Positions 42,575 to 51,740 of a DNA stretch of 64,000 bases are shown here, one piece after another. The translations under genes were made by a program, and so were the position numbers. Numbering within the stretch: position 1 is the stretch's first letter; each line of letters opens with the position of its first letter. Under the pieces are notes generated by a model, which saw nothing but the letters and a program-made list of their open reading frames with translations, was not told where the DNA came from and did no database searches. This stretch comes from Chromobacterium vaccinii (GTDB taxonomy: Bacteria; Pseudomonadota; Gammaproteobacteria; Burkholderiales; Chromobacteriaceae), in contig NZ_JZJL01000028.1 in assembly GCF_000971335.1 (NCBI RefSeq), forward strand, positions 1-64,000. The letters are read 5' to 3'.

Positions 42575-43597
42575 TTAGTGTTCTATAAGAAAAGTCTTTC
42601 CCAATGGAAAAACCTTCCCTTGCGGGGAGGAGCAAAAATTTTTTCTCGCATCCAACCCACTTATTTCTGAAATATAAAGATCTGACGCTGTAGAAAACCA
42701 TAAGCAAACTCGCCTCGGAATCGTGAAATTACAATTAACAGAGTCATCACAAAACATAGATTTTGCATTTAAAGGGATAACACCAACTTCTTCCATTCGC
42801 ACCGTATATTTCTTTACAATACCTCCTCCATTACCAATAAGTCTCAGAGTTCGCTGACCCAAAAAATCTGGAAACCCAACCATAACAGCAAAAAAAACCA
42901 TAACAGCAAAGTAAATAACAGCGAAATTATAACTTCCACCTCTAGCAACAAGGATAGGCAAATATAAAATTATCACAAATATAACGCAATAAAAAACATA
43001 GGGGTAAAAAGCTTCAACATCCCCCTTCGACCTGTCTATTAATATTTCAATCACGTACCCTAAATCAATTGCAAAAAATACCGTTATAAATACAGAAAAA
43101 AACATGAAAAAAGATAACAAAACAAAAAACTCTTTCAAATGAAAATAACTTTGCCAAGGATAACCACCTCTAAAGCGAATAGACAAAATAGTTACATAGA
43201 AAAGTTGAGAAGAAAACTGGCAAACCCAAAGCAATGGGAAACTAATACCACCGTAAAAGAAAAAGGCTGAAATAAATAACGGGATTACAACACACCCAAC
43301 ATATCGCCAAGAAAGATCATAGAAACGGCCATTTTTAAAGCTTGGAATGATTTCTCTGGAAACTCCGATAAAGTAAGGAATTAAGAGTGACACTGCCAAA
43401 ATTGAAGAGAGCATTACCGACACAGCGCCATAAACTGGCAAGAATGTCAGATCAAAAACCATTCCAATTCCAAGCTTATGTAAAAAAATTGCTAGGCAAA
43501 AAAAACCTGCCAAAAAGAAAAAAGTGGTTATTGATAATATTAACTTATCAAAATTTTCAAAAATATACTTCAATCCAGTATAATTTATCTTACTCAT
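42575..43597 (-). CDS. Polytopic membrane protein, unknown, with Cys-rich soluble tail
   Basis: 340 residues with about eight hydrophobic helices, Phe-rich (for example FFVLLSFFMFFSVFITVFFAI), followed by a C-terminal soluble domain of about 80 residues with several Cys (MFCDDSVNC, RRVCLW, KNFC). No transporter or enzyme motif recognised. It is very AT-rich, unlike valS upstream. Start: the ATG at 43597 (MSKINY) lies within the T-run of the valS terminator; a GTG at 43615 in the hairpin is the only alternative. Being just downstream of that terminator, its expression must rely on read-through or an unseen promoter. Identity unknown. Confidence 0.55.
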   Translation of the reverse strand: MSKINYTGLKYIFENFDKLILSITTFFFLAGFFCLAIFLHKLGIGMVFDLTFLPVYGAVSVMLSSILAVSLLIPYFIGVSREIIPSFKNGRFYDLSWRYVGCVVIPLFISAFFFYGGISFPLLWVCQFSSQLFYVTILSIRFRGGYPWQSYFHLKEFFVLLSFFMFFSVFITVFFAIDLGYVIEILIDRSKGDVEAFYPYVFYCVIFVIILYLPILVARGGSYNFAVIYFAVMVFFAVMVGFPDFLGQRTLRLIGNGGGIVKKYTVRMEEVGVIPLNAKSMFCDDSVNCNFTIPRRVCLWFSTASDLYISEISGLDARKNFCSSPQGKVFPLGKTFLIEH

Positions 43598-43598
43598 C

Positions 43599-43635
43599 AA
43601 AAAAAACCCCGCCACCTTTACGATGACGGGGTTTT
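43599..43635 (-). terminator. Rho-independent terminator of valS
   Basis: On the minus strand, AAAACCCCG and CGGGGTTTT flank a 15-base loop and are followed by eight T residues. It lies 22 bases after the valS stop and directly upstream of the unknown membrane-protein gene. Confidence 0.88.
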
Positions 43636-43656
43636 ATCACGAATGACGTTTAGCTA

Positions 43657-46476
43657 TCAAGCCAGCTTCACAAGCTGCGCCTTAATCTTCTCCAACTTAT
43701 CCGTAAACTCCGCCACCTGCGCCCGGTCGCGCTCGACCAAGTGCGCCGGCGCCTTGTCCACATAACCCGGCTTCTCCAGCTTGGCGGTCAGCTTGGCCAG
43801 CTCGGCTTCCACCTTGCCCTGCTCCTTGGTCAGGCGCGCGGTTTCGGCGGCTTTGTCCACTTCCACCTTCAGCATCAGGCGCGCTTCGCCGGACATCGCC
43901 ACCGGGGCATCGTCTTCCGGCAGCTTGGCCACCAGCGTGCCTTCGGTCAGACGGGCCAGCAGCTTCAGATAAGGCACGAAGTCGGCGATGGACGCGTCGG
44001 CGGTTTCGATGAACAGCGGAGCCTTGACGGCCGGGCCGATTCCCATTTCGCCGCGCAGATTGCGCACCGCGTTGACCATCTCCTTGAACGCGTCCATGCG
44101 GGCGTTGGCTGCCGCGCTGATTTTGGATTCGTCCGCCACCGGCCACGGGGCCAGCATCAGCGAGTCCGCCTTCTTGGCATTGGCCAGCGGGGCCACGGTC
44201 TGCCACAGCTCTTCGGTGATGAAGGGCATCAGCGGGTGGTTCAGGCGCAGCGCCACTTCCAGCACGCGCACCAGGGTGCGGCGGGTGGCGCGCTGCTGGG
44301 CTTCGTTGCCGCCCTGGATCTGCACCTTGGCCAGTTCCACGTACCAGTCGCAGTACTCGTTCCAGATGAATTCGTAGATCACCTGGGCGGCGATGTCGAA
44401 GCGGTAGGTTTCCAGCGCGTTGGTGACGTCGATCTCGGCCTGTTGCAGGCGGCCGATGATCCACTGGTCGACGAAGCTGTATTCCAGCGGCAGGCTTTCA
44501 TCCTGGCCGCAGTCCTTGCCGTCCACGTTCATCATCACGAAGCGGGTGGCGTTCCACAGCTTGTTGCAGAAGTTGCGGTAACCTTCGGCGCGCTTGAAGT
44601 CGAAGTTGACCGAGCGGCCCAGCGTGGCGTAGCTGGCCATGGTGAATCTGAGTGCATCAGTACCGTAGGCCGGGATGCCTTCCGGGAACAGCTTCTCGGT
44701 GGCCTTGGCGATGGCCGGGGCCTTTTCCGGGCGGCGCAGGCCGGTGGTGCGTTTCTCCACCAGCGGCTCCAGCGCGATGCCGTCGATCAGGTCCACCGGG
44801 TCGATGACGTTGCCCTCGGACTTGGACATCTTCTTGCCTTCGTGGTCGCGCACCATGCCGTGGATGTAGACATCCTTGAACGGCACCTTGCCGGTGAAGT
44901 GCTTGGTCATCATGATCATCCGGGCTACCCAGAAGAAGATGATTTCGTAGCCGGTCACCAGCACATTGGAGGTCAAGAAGGCTTTCAGGTCCGGGGTTTC
45001 TTCCGGCCAGCCCAGCGTGGAGAACGGCACCAGGGCGGAGCTGAACCAGGTGTCCAGCACGTCCTGCTCGCGGCGCAGCGTCTTGCCCGGGGCCTTGGCC
45101 TGGGCTTCTTCCTCGGTGCGGCCGACGTAGATATTGCCGTCTTCGTCGTACCAGGCCGGGATCTGGTGGCCCCACCACAGCTGGCGGGAGATGCACCAGT
45201 CCTGGATGTTCTTCATCCACTGGTTGTAGGTGTTGACCCAGTTTTCCGGCACGAAGCGCACTTCGCCGGATTCCACGGCCTCGATCGCCTTGGCGGCGAT
45301 GGATTGGCCGGTGGCGTCGCCTTCGGCGACCTTGTTCATGGCCACGAACCATTGGTCGGTCAAGAGCGGCTCGATCACGGTGCCGGTGCGGTCGCCGCGC
45401 GGCACCATCAGCTTGTGCGGCTTGGTTTCCAGCAGCAGGCCCTGGGCTTGCAGGTCGGCCAGCATGGCCTTGCGCGCCTCCTGGGCGGTGAGGCCGGCGT
45501 AGGCGGCCGGCAGCTCGATGGTGCCTTGGGCGGCACCGTCGAAACCGAAGATTTGCGCCTTGGCCAGGATCTTGGCTTCCAGGCTCATCACATTGATCAG
45601 CTGGGTGTTGTGGCGCTTGCCCACTTCGTAGTCGTTGAAGTCGTGCGCCGGGGTGATCTTGACGAAGCCGGTGCCGAATTCCTTGTCGACGTACTCGTCG
45701 GCGATCACCGGGATGGTGCGGCCGGTGAGCGGCAGCTCAAGCTGCTTGCCCACCAGGTGCAGGTAGCGCTCGTCGTCCGGGGCGATGGCCACGGCCACGT
45801 CGCCCAGCAGGGTTTCCGGACGGGTGGTGGCGACGGTGACATATTCATCGCTACCCACCACCGGGTACTTGATGTGCCACATGTGGCCGTCTTCTTCCTC
45901 GGATACCACTTCGAGGTCGGAGATGGCGGTGCCCAGCTTGGCGTCCCAGTTGGACAGGCGCTTGCCGCGGTAGATCAGGCCTTGCTCGTACAGGCGAACG
46001 AAGACTTCGGTCACCACTTCGGCGCGGACGTCGTCCATGGTGAAGTATTCGCGGTCCCAATCCACCGAGCAGCCGACGCGGCGCATCTGGCTGGTGATGG
46101 TGCCGCCGGATTTTTCCTTCCATTCCCAGATCTTGCTGGTGAACGCTTCGCGGCCCATGTCGTGGCGGTTCAGGCCCTGGTCGGCCAGCTGGCGCTCCAC
46201 CACGATCTGGGTGGCGATGCCGGCGTGGTCGGTGCCCGGCACCCATACGGTGTTGTGGCCCTTCATCCGGTAGAAGCGGGTCAGACCGTCCATGATGGTC
46301 TGGTTGAAGGCATGGCCCATGTGCAACGTGCCGGTCACATTGGGCGGCGGCAGCTGGATGGCGAAGGACGGCTTGGCGGTGTCCATGCTCGGCTTGAAGT
46401 AGCCGGCCTGTTCCCAGTGTTGATACCAGCGGCGCTCGAGGTCGCCCGGTTCATAGCTCTTGGCAAGTTGTTCCAT
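43657..46476 (-). CDS. valS: Valyl-tRNA synthetase
   Basis: 939 residues, class I synthetase that charges tRNA-Val. HIGH-type motif in [19 protein letters not shown] in [18 protein letters not shown], the editing (CP1) domain around [14 protein letters not shown], an anticodon-binding domain and a C-terminal coiled coil ([20 protein letters not shown]). Length is usual. Start: ATG at 46476. It is the only clear core housekeeping protein gene in this part and marks the right boundary of the AT-rich island, from which it is separated by its own terminator. Confidence 0.98.
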   Translation of the reverse strand: MEQLAKSYEPGDLERRWYQHWEQAGYFKPSMDTAKPSFAIQLPPPNVTGTLHMGHAFNQTIMDGLTRFYRMKGHNTVWVPGTDHAGIATQIVVERQLADQGLNRHDMGREAFTSKIWEWKEKSGGTITSQMRRVGCSVDWDREYFTMDDVRAEVVTEVFVRLYEQGLIYRGKRLSNWDAKLGTAISDLEVVSEEEDGHMWHIKYPVVGSDEYVTVATTRPETLLGDVAVAIAPDDERYLHLVGKQLELPLTGRTIPVIADEYVDKEFGTGFVKITPAHDFNDYEVGKRHNTQLINVMSLEAKILAKAQIFGFDGAAQGTIELPAAYAGLTAQEARKAMLADLQAQGLLLETKPHKLMVPRGDRTGTVIEPLLTDQWFVAMNKVAEGDATGQSIAAKAIEAVESGEVRFVPENWVNTYNQWMKNIQDWCISRQLWWGHQIPAWYDEDGNIYVGRTEEEAQAKAPGKTLRREQDVLDTWFSSALVPFSTLGWPEETPDLKAFLTSNVLVTGYEIIFFWVARMIMMTKHFTGKVPFKDVYIHGMVRDHEGKKMSKSEGNVIDPVDLIDGIALEPLVEKRTTGLRRPEKAPAIAKATEKLFPEGIPAYGTDALRFTMASYATLGRSVNFDFKRAEGYRNFCNKLWNATRFVMMNVDGKDCGQDESLPLEYSFVDQWIIGRLQQAEIDVTNALETYRFDIAAQVIYEFIWNEYCDWYVELAKVQIQGGNEAQQRATRRTLVRVLEVALRLNHPLMPFITEELWQTVAPLANAKKADSLMLAPWPVADESKISAAANARMDAFKEMVNAVRNLRGEMGIGPAVKAPLFIETADASIADFVPYLKLLARLTEGTLVAKLPEDDAPVAMSGEARLMLKVEVDKAAETARLTKEQGKVEAELAKLTAKLEKPGYVDKAPAHLVERDRAQVAEFTDKLEKIKAQLVKLA

Positions 46477-46681
46477 GGTGCTGAATCTTGATTTTCTGGA
46501 TGGAAAAAATGGGTCGATTATACCCGGTTTTGGCTGCCCAAAGACGGCCCAGACCCACTTCCCGGCCTAACTATCCAAATTGCGGCCAGACGCGGGACTG
46601 CCGCATCATGCCATGCGATTATCCGCAAGCCGTCCATGATGCCGGCCAACGGCGCCGGCCTACGCAAGAAGGATGCATGCC
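46477..46681. other. Divergent promoter region of valS and the amidohydrolase gene
   Basis: 205 bases. It should contain both promoters. No tRNA-like leader or T-box is expected in this group and none was seen. Confidence 0.35.
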
Positions 46682-48598
46682 ATGAGCGAACATCACCACC
46701 ACGATCACCATCTGGGTTGCGCATGTTGCAGCCTGCCGCTGCTGGCGCAGCTGGATCAGCCCCAGCTATCCCAGGACGATTGGCTGCGGGAGCTGGAAGC
46801 GCTGGCTCCCGAACTGGGCAAGCTGTTTCCTCACTCAAGCAAGCAGGAAAGCGCCATCTTTCACGGCGGCGCCATCCGCCCGCTGGCTGCGTCCGGTCCG
46901 GATCAAGTCGCCGCGCTAGGCATTTCCGGCGGCAGAATCATCGCGATGGGAGAGCTGGACGGCGTGCGCGCGGCGATGAGCGGCCATAGTCCCTATAAAG
47001 AAATAGACCTGAATGGCCGCGCCCTGCTGCCGGGCCTGATCGATCCGCATATGCACATCACGCCCAGCGCGGTTTTCAGAAGCTGGATTTCCCTGAGCGC
47101 CTTCGGCGTCACGCCAGCCGGACAAAACGGCGAAGACTCGCAAATGCTGAACCCGGACTACAGCTACCAGCAGATCAAGGACAAGCTCGGGCCAGCTATT
47201 AAGAGCGCCAAACAACCCGGCGCTTCGTCCAACTGGGTGCTCGGCTTCGGCATAGATCCTTCGCTGATGCGGGAGTGGACCGACATCGACTCTCTCAAGC
47301 TGGACGAGCTGGCGCCGCCTGACGACAACGTCGCCGTCTTCCTGCTCAACGCATCAGGTCACATCGGCTACGCCAACACCGCGGCGATGAAGGAAGCCGG
47401 ACTCACGCCGGAGCAAATCCAGGACTGCAAGGGCGTGCTCACGGAAGCCAACATTGCCCAGATCATGGGCAAGATTCCCAAACGGCTGTTGGCAAAAGAC
47501 CTGTTGCGCAATCTGCTGGGCGTGCTGCATGACGCCGCCGCCAGGGGCAACACCACACTGTTCGACGCCGGCCTGGGTTCGTCCTTGAAGAAAGTGGAGA
47601 TCGAGCTGCTCAGGCAGATCGCCAATCTCGGCCTGTCGCCGGTACGCATCGCCGGCGCGCTGTACTCCAATGAGCTGCCGCAAATGCTGCAATGGATGAA
47701 GGACTACCAACCCGACCTGAACAGCCAAACCGACGGCAATTTCAGCATCAAGGCGCTGAAACTGGTGGCGGACGGCTCCAACCAGGGCCTAACCGGCTTC
47801 CAGTACCGCCCTTATAAGAATGCGAGGCAGCATCCGGTGCCGGATGTATCGCCCATCGGCCTGTTCAACTTCAATGTCCCCGCAGATCCCAGCCCGGAAA
47901 ACGCAAAACGGTTGCCGGACGCTCTTTCCAGCTACCTGCAACTGGCGCTGGGACGCGGCTGGCCGGTGCTGGTTCACTCGAATGGCGAACAGGCGATGGA
48001 GTTGGTGCTGGACAGTTACCAGGAGGCGATCCGCGCCACCCGCGCCGACGCGCGCAGCCTCCGCCTGCGGGTGGAACATGCGTCGTTGCTCACCGACACC
48101 TCTCTGAGCCGCATGGCCAGGATGGGCTTGTCGCCCAGCTTTCTGATCGGCCACGTCGGCTATTGGGGAGACGCCTTCCTGACCCAAATCCTGGGCGAAA
48201 CCCGCTCGGAGCTGCTGGACCGCTGCGAGTCGGCCCGCGCCGCCGGCATGCGCATCAGCCTGCATTCGGATCATTTCGTCTCACCGCTGGGATCGCTGCG
48301 GATGGCGGAGCAAGCAATCTACCGCAAGATGGAAGGCGCTCAACAGGAGGTAAAGCCGGTGCTGAACGCCGAGGAATGCCTCAGCCATCGGCATGCGATG
48401 GACGCCGTGACGCTGGATGCGGCCTGGCAGTGCCACATGGACCATCTGGTGGGCTCGCTTGAGCCGGGCAAGCTGGCGGATCTGGTCATCCTGGGCAAGG
48501 ATCCCCTGGATGACAGCGTGACCGATTTGCGCCACATCAACGTCCATGAAACCTGGCGCGGCGGCGCCAAGGTATACGCCAACCCCGATACTCACTAA
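46682..48598 (+). CDS. YtcJ-type metal-dependent amidohydrolase with His-rich N-terminus
   Basis: 638 residues of the amidohydrolase-3 branch. Metal ligands are visible: LLPGLIDPHMHITPS (HxH), VHSNGEQA, RVEHASLL and SLHSDHFVSP (Asp), with PGKLADLVILGKDPL closing the small beta domain. The N-terminus is unusual: SEHHHHDHHLGCACC, a His/Cys cluster that could bind or chaperone metal. No export signal was seen. Family members hydrolyse N-acyl or cyclic amides; the substrate is unknown. Start: ATG at 46682, 7 bases after AAGGA; an in-frame ATG at 46673 overlaps that site. Confidence 0.85.
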   Translation: MSEHHHHDHHLGCACCSLPLLAQLDQPQLSQDDWLRELEALAPELGKLFPHSSKQESAIFHGGAIRPLAASGPDQVAALGISGGRIIAMGELDGVRAAMSGHSPYKEIDLNGRALLPGLIDPHMHITPSAVFRSWISLSAFGVTPAGQNGEDSQMLNPDYSYQQIKDKLGPAIKSAKQPGASSNWVLGFGIDPSLMREWTDIDSLKLDELAPPDDNVAVFLLNASGHIGYANTAAMKEAGLTPEQIQDCKGVLTEANIAQIMGKIPKRLLAKDLLRNLLGVLHDAAARGNTTLFDAGLGSSLKKVEIELLRQIANLGLSPVRIAGALYSNELPQMLQWMKDYQPDLNSQTDGNFSIKALKLVADGSNQGLTGFQYRPYKNARQHPVPDVSPIGLFNFNVPADPSPENAKRLPDALSSYLQLALGRGWPVLVHSNGEQAMELVLDSYQEAIRATRADARSLRLRVEHASLLTDTSLSRMARMGLSPSFLIGHVGYWGDAFLTQILGETRSELLDRCESARAAGMRISLHSDHFVSPLGSLRMAEQAIYRKMEGAQQEVKPVLNAEECLSHRHAMDAVTLDAAWQCHMDHLVGSLEPGKLADLVILGKDPLDDSVTDLRHINVHETWRGGAKVYANPDTH

Positions 48599-48610
48599 GC
48601 AAACTCCAAA

Positions 48611-48676
48611 GTCCGGCGCGTGCCGGACGCAACGCGGCGGCCTGTCCGGCAACGGACAGGCCGCTTGCTATATTTG
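48611..48676 (+). terminator. Tandem hairpins, terminator of the amidohydrolase gene
   Basis: A first hairpin GTCCGGC-GCGT-GCCGGAC (48611-48628) and a second with 11-bp arms GCGGCCTGTCC-GGCAAC-GGACAGGCCGC (48637-48664), then TTGCTATATTTG. The second is a probable rho-independent terminator with a weak tail. It ends about 60 bases before the next start codon. Confidence 0.7.
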
Positions 48677-48722
48677 AGCATGGAGCCGCCTCCTCGCCGC
48701 CCCGCGCCTTGCCGGAGTCCTC

Positions 48723-49796
48723 ATGGCCACACCGCTTGTCCGCGCCACCCGGTGTCTCATCCTGGCTCTAACAACAGCCTGGCCGGCCTGCTCGGCGAAC
48801 GCCGCCTTGCCGGACGCCGCCTTGCCGGACGCCGTCGCCCCGGCCTCAGGGCCGCCGGCCCAGACCGGCCGCCACGTGCTCTTGATCGCCTACGAGCTGC
48901 GCAACGGCGGCATTTCCAAGACCACCCGCAGCTTCCTGAACGCCGCCAGCTATCTGCATTGGCAAGTGAAAGTGGCCGACGCCAAAAGCAGCAACGACGC
49001 GGTGCGCGAACAACTGCTGCTGCAGGCCACGGCCAAGGACATCGCCGGAGTGGCGCTGATCGGCGCCGACAGCGCCGGCTACCATCTGGAGCTGACCATG
49101 CTCAAGCAGATGGGCAAGATCGCGGTGGGTTGGCACGCCGGCAGCGCTCCCGGCCCCAACGCCGAGTTGTTCGCCAACATCACCACCGATCCGCTGGCCG
49201 TCGCGCAAGCCGCGGTGGACTACGCGATAGGCAGCAGCGCGGGGCCGATGGGCGCCGTCATCTTCACCGATTCCCACTTTTCCATCGCCATGCGCAAGGC
49301 CCAGGCGATGAAGACGGCGCTGGAGCGCTGCAAACGCTGCAAGGTGCTGGCCGTGCGCGACGTGGATCTGAGCCAGACCGCGCAGATCATTCCCAAGCTG
49401 GTGCCGGAGCTGGCGCGGCAATACGGCAAGGCGTGGACGCACACCCTCGCCATCAACGACCTCTACTACGACAACATCAACTTCCCGCTGCACCAGGCCG
49501 GGCGGGCAGACATCGTCAACATATCAGCCGGCGACGGCTCCAATTCGGCGATGAACCGCATCCGCGAGGGCATTTCGCAGCAAAAAGCCACCGTGGCCGA
49601 ACCGTGCAACCAGCAAGGCTGGCAAATGGCCGACGAGCTGAACCGCGGCTTCGCCCGCCAGCCGCCCAGCGGCTTCGTCAGCAAACCGATACTGGTCACG
49701 CAGGAGCGGCTGCTGAGCCATGGCCGCGATGGCGATATCGAGGACAACCAGAGCTACCGTCAAGCCTACCTGGGCATCTGGTTCAAAAAGCCCTGA
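48723..49796 (+). CDS. Orphan periplasmic sugar/solute-binding protein (type 1 fold)
   Basis: 357 residues. The signal peptide and short Ala/Pro-rich linker contain a duplicated LPDAALPDAV. The mature part matches the Peripla_BP_4 type (HVLLIAYELRNGGIS, GVALIGADSAGYHLELTMLKQMGKIAVGWHAGSA). No ABC permease or ATPase gene lies nearby, so it is more likely a sensor partner or uses a distant transporter. It ends 75 bases before bcsE on the same strand and may be cotranscribed with the bcsEFG genes. Start: ATG at 48723 with GGAG upstream. Confidence 0.8.
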   Translation: MATPLVRATRCLILALTTAWPACSANAALPDAALPDAVAPASGPPAQTGRHVLLIAYELRNGGISKTTRSFLNAASYLHWQVKVADAKSSNDAVREQLLLQATAKDIAGVALIGADSAGYHLELTMLKQMGKIAVGWHAGSAPGPNAELFANITTDPLAVAQAAVDYAIGSSAGPMGAVIFTDSHFSIAMRKAQAMKTALERCKRCKVLAVRDVDLSQTAQIIPKLVPELARQYGKAWTHTLAINDLYYDNINFPLHQAGRADIVNISAGDGSNSAMNRIREGISQQKATVAEPCNQQGWQMADELNRGFARQPPSGFVSKPILVTQERLLSHGRDGDIEDNQSYRQAYLGIWFKKP

Positions 49797-49870
49797 TTCC
49801 CGGCGCATATCTCACTCCGCCGCCCAAGCTCAGCGGGTTTGATTGCGCGGCATTCGGCTGATACTGTTAA

Positions 49871-51508
49871 ATGATCCGGGAACAGAACACCGCAATGGAC
49901 ATATCCCAAAGCCTGGGCATAGAGGGCCTCCCGCCCTCCACCGCCGCCCTGAATTGCGGCGCGCTTTACCTGGTCGCCTCGCCCGATTCCGGACTGGCCC
50001 AGGCGCTGCTATTCTCCAATCTTCCCGCCACCGGCAGCCAGCCCCTGCTCTGCGTCAGCAGGCAGCAACCCGCTCCGCAGCAAGACACCGTCTGGCTCGA
50101 CCGCCGCATTCACGCCGGCAATCTGCAACTGTTGTCGCCGCGCCGGCTGCGCAAGCCGTCGCTCCATTTGACAAGCGCCTGCCTGGACGAACTGGCGCGC
50201 TGCCGCAAAACCCTGCAGCCGCCCGCCGGCGGCATGACCGTGGCGCTGGACCATGCCGAAGACTATCTGCCGCTGCAGCAACCCGCTTCGGCGCGCCGGG
50301 CGTTGCAGGCCTGCGGCGACTGGGCGGCCCGCCACGGCCATGCGCTGCTATTGCTGCTGGACAGCTCCCGGCTGGACGCCGCCGCGCTGGCGACCTTGAG
50401 CCAATTGGGCCGCGACTGCGCCGGCATGGCTTACGCCGCGCAGCTGGGCAACGGACTCTACAGCTGGCAGATCTCGCATTGGCTTGGCGCGCCTCACAGA
50501 GAAACCGCCAGGCTGCGCGTGCTGGAAATGAGCCAGCGCCATACGCTGAGCGCGCAAACGGAAATCGGCGACCGCGACGGGTCCGCCGACGGCGGCGCGG
50601 AGCATGCCGCCCGCCTCGCCACTGACGCCTTGCAGGTGCTCGCCACCAGCGCCGCCCTCAGCGGCCATGCGCCGCCAACCCCGCAGTGGCGGGCATTCGA
50701 CGACTTGCCCCGCTTGCTGGAAGCGGCCCGCGACGCGGTGGCAGCCACTGTTCTGCTGGATACCGCCAGCGCCAAGAAAGAAACGCTGGGCCAGGCTGTC
50801 GCGCAACTGCGGCGGCAAAACGGCAAACTGCTGAAGATCATGGTGCGCGAAGTGGGCAACCGCCGGCTGCGCCAGAACGAGGAACAATTGCTGTTGCGGC
50901 TGGGGGCCAACGCCGTGTTGCCGGCGGAACTGCGCTTCGCCAGCCTGGCCGGCATCATCCACTCGCTGCGCCAAGCCGTCTACCAAGGCGGCGGCGTGGA
51001 GGCGGAGGCCTTGCACGCCGCCAGCCATCCGGAGGCCGACCGCGGCTACCTGCCGCCCGCGCGCTTTGTCGAGATGGTGGAGAACGCCGTGCAGCGCAGC
51101 CGCGCCATCGATGTCAGCAATATGCTGATCCAGTTGCAGCCCGCGCTGGGCGCCACGCCGGCCGAGCTGCTGGCGCTGGGCCGTTTCCAGCGCGCCGGCG
51201 ATCTGTGCACCGCCGACCGCGGCCACGCCTATCTGTTTTTGTTCGCCTGCCGCGAAAGCGACGCCGACGCCGCGCTGGGCAATCTGTTCCGCATGCCGAT
51301 AGGCGAAGTGGCCCAGTCGGAAGTCCGCAGCGCCGACAGCGACAGCATCCTGCTGGCGCTGTCGCAACTCGCCCGGCAGCCAGGCTTCGACCAATTGCCG
51401 GACCTGAGCCACCAGTTGTCCGATGAGCCGCACCTGCGCGAGAGCCGGCACGCCTATGCCGCGCCCGTCCTGCAGCGCGCGCCGTTGCGCCGCCACAGCG
51501 GCCAGTAA
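49871..51508 (+). CDS. bcsE: Cellulose synthase regulator BcsE (c-di-GMP-binding GIL domain)
   Basis: 545 residues. Family features: the degenerate receiver-like centre with MVREVGNRRLRQNEEQLLLRLGAN and the RxGD c-di-GMP motif as RAGD in LGRFQRAGDLCTADRG. In enterobacteria BcsE binds c-di-GMP through its GIL domain and boosts cellulose secretion by recruiting BcsF and the synthase. It is followed by bcsF-like and bcsG genes after 10 and 6 bases, the E. coli order. Start: 49871 is used; an ATG at 49895 is an alternative, and neither has a strong ribosome site. Confidence 0.85.
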   Translation: MIREQNTAMDISQSLGIEGLPPSTAALNCGALYLVASPDSGLAQALLFSNLPATGSQPLLCVSRQQPAPQQDTVWLDRRIHAGNLQLLSPRRLRKPSLHLTSACLDELARCRKTLQPPAGGMTVALDHAEDYLPLQQPASARRALQACGDWAARHGHALLLLLDSSRLDAAALATLSQLGRDCAGMAYAAQLGNGLYSWQISHWLGAPHRETARLRVLEMSQRHTLSAQTEIGDRDGSADGGAEHAARLATDALQVLATSAALSGHAPPTPQWRAFDDLPRLLEAARDAVAATVLLDTASAKKETLGQAVAQLRRQNGKLLKIMVREVGNRRLRQNEEQLLLRLGANAVLPAELRFASLAGIIHSLRQAVYQGGGVEAEALHAASHPEADRGYLPPARFVEMVENAVQRSRAIDVSNMLIQLQPALGATPAELLALGRFQRAGDLCTADRGHAYLFLFACRESDADAALGNLFRMPIGEVAQSEVRSADSDSILLALSQLARQPGFDQLPDLSHQLSDEPHLRESRHAYAAPVLQRAPLRRHSGQ

Positions 51509-51518
51509 AGGAAAGCCC

Positions 51519-51734
51519 ATGTTCAACCCCGAACTGAGCCAGTTGCAGTTCATGGTGCTGCTGACCGCGCTGGCCGCCGGCATCGCCGGCTACCAGCTGC
51601 GCGCCCGGCTGCTGCCCTGGCTCCGCAGCCTGCTGCTGCGCCGGCTGCCCCATTTCCAGCCCCATCCCTATCTGCAAAAGCTGAGGCGGCGGGACGACGC
51701 GCCGCTGGGCCGAAGCCGCCGCGCCGAGCCCTAA
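51519..51734 (+). CDS. bcsF: Small membrane protein BcsF-like
   Basis: 71 residues. One N-terminal membrane helix (LQFMVLLTALAAGIAGYQL) is followed by an Arg-rich cytoplasmic tail (RARLLPWLRSLLLRRL). E. coli BcsF is 63 residues of the same design and anchors BcsE to the membrane. Start: the ATG at 51519 has AAAGGA; the frame opens earlier, but inside bcsE. Position between bcsE and bcsG supports the assignment, since the sequence itself is too short for a firm match. Confidence 0.75.
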   Translation: MFNPELSQLQFMVLLTALAAGIAGYQLRARLLPWLRSLLLRRLPHFQPHPYLQKLRRRDDAPLGRSRRAEP

Positions 51735-51740
51735 ACCGAT

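Noticed and set aside
43741-46491. 916-residue open frame opposite valS
   Set aside because: High-GC antisense shadow: the plus-strand peptide is His/Gly/Val-rich with no domain, while the minus strand is an intact valS.
48643-48660. CTGTCC-N6-GGACAG, similar to a LuxR-type (CviR-like) box upstream of the binding-protein gene
   Set aside because: It is the inner part of a perfect 11-bp terminator stem, which explains the symmetry better; the spacing also differs from a lux box.
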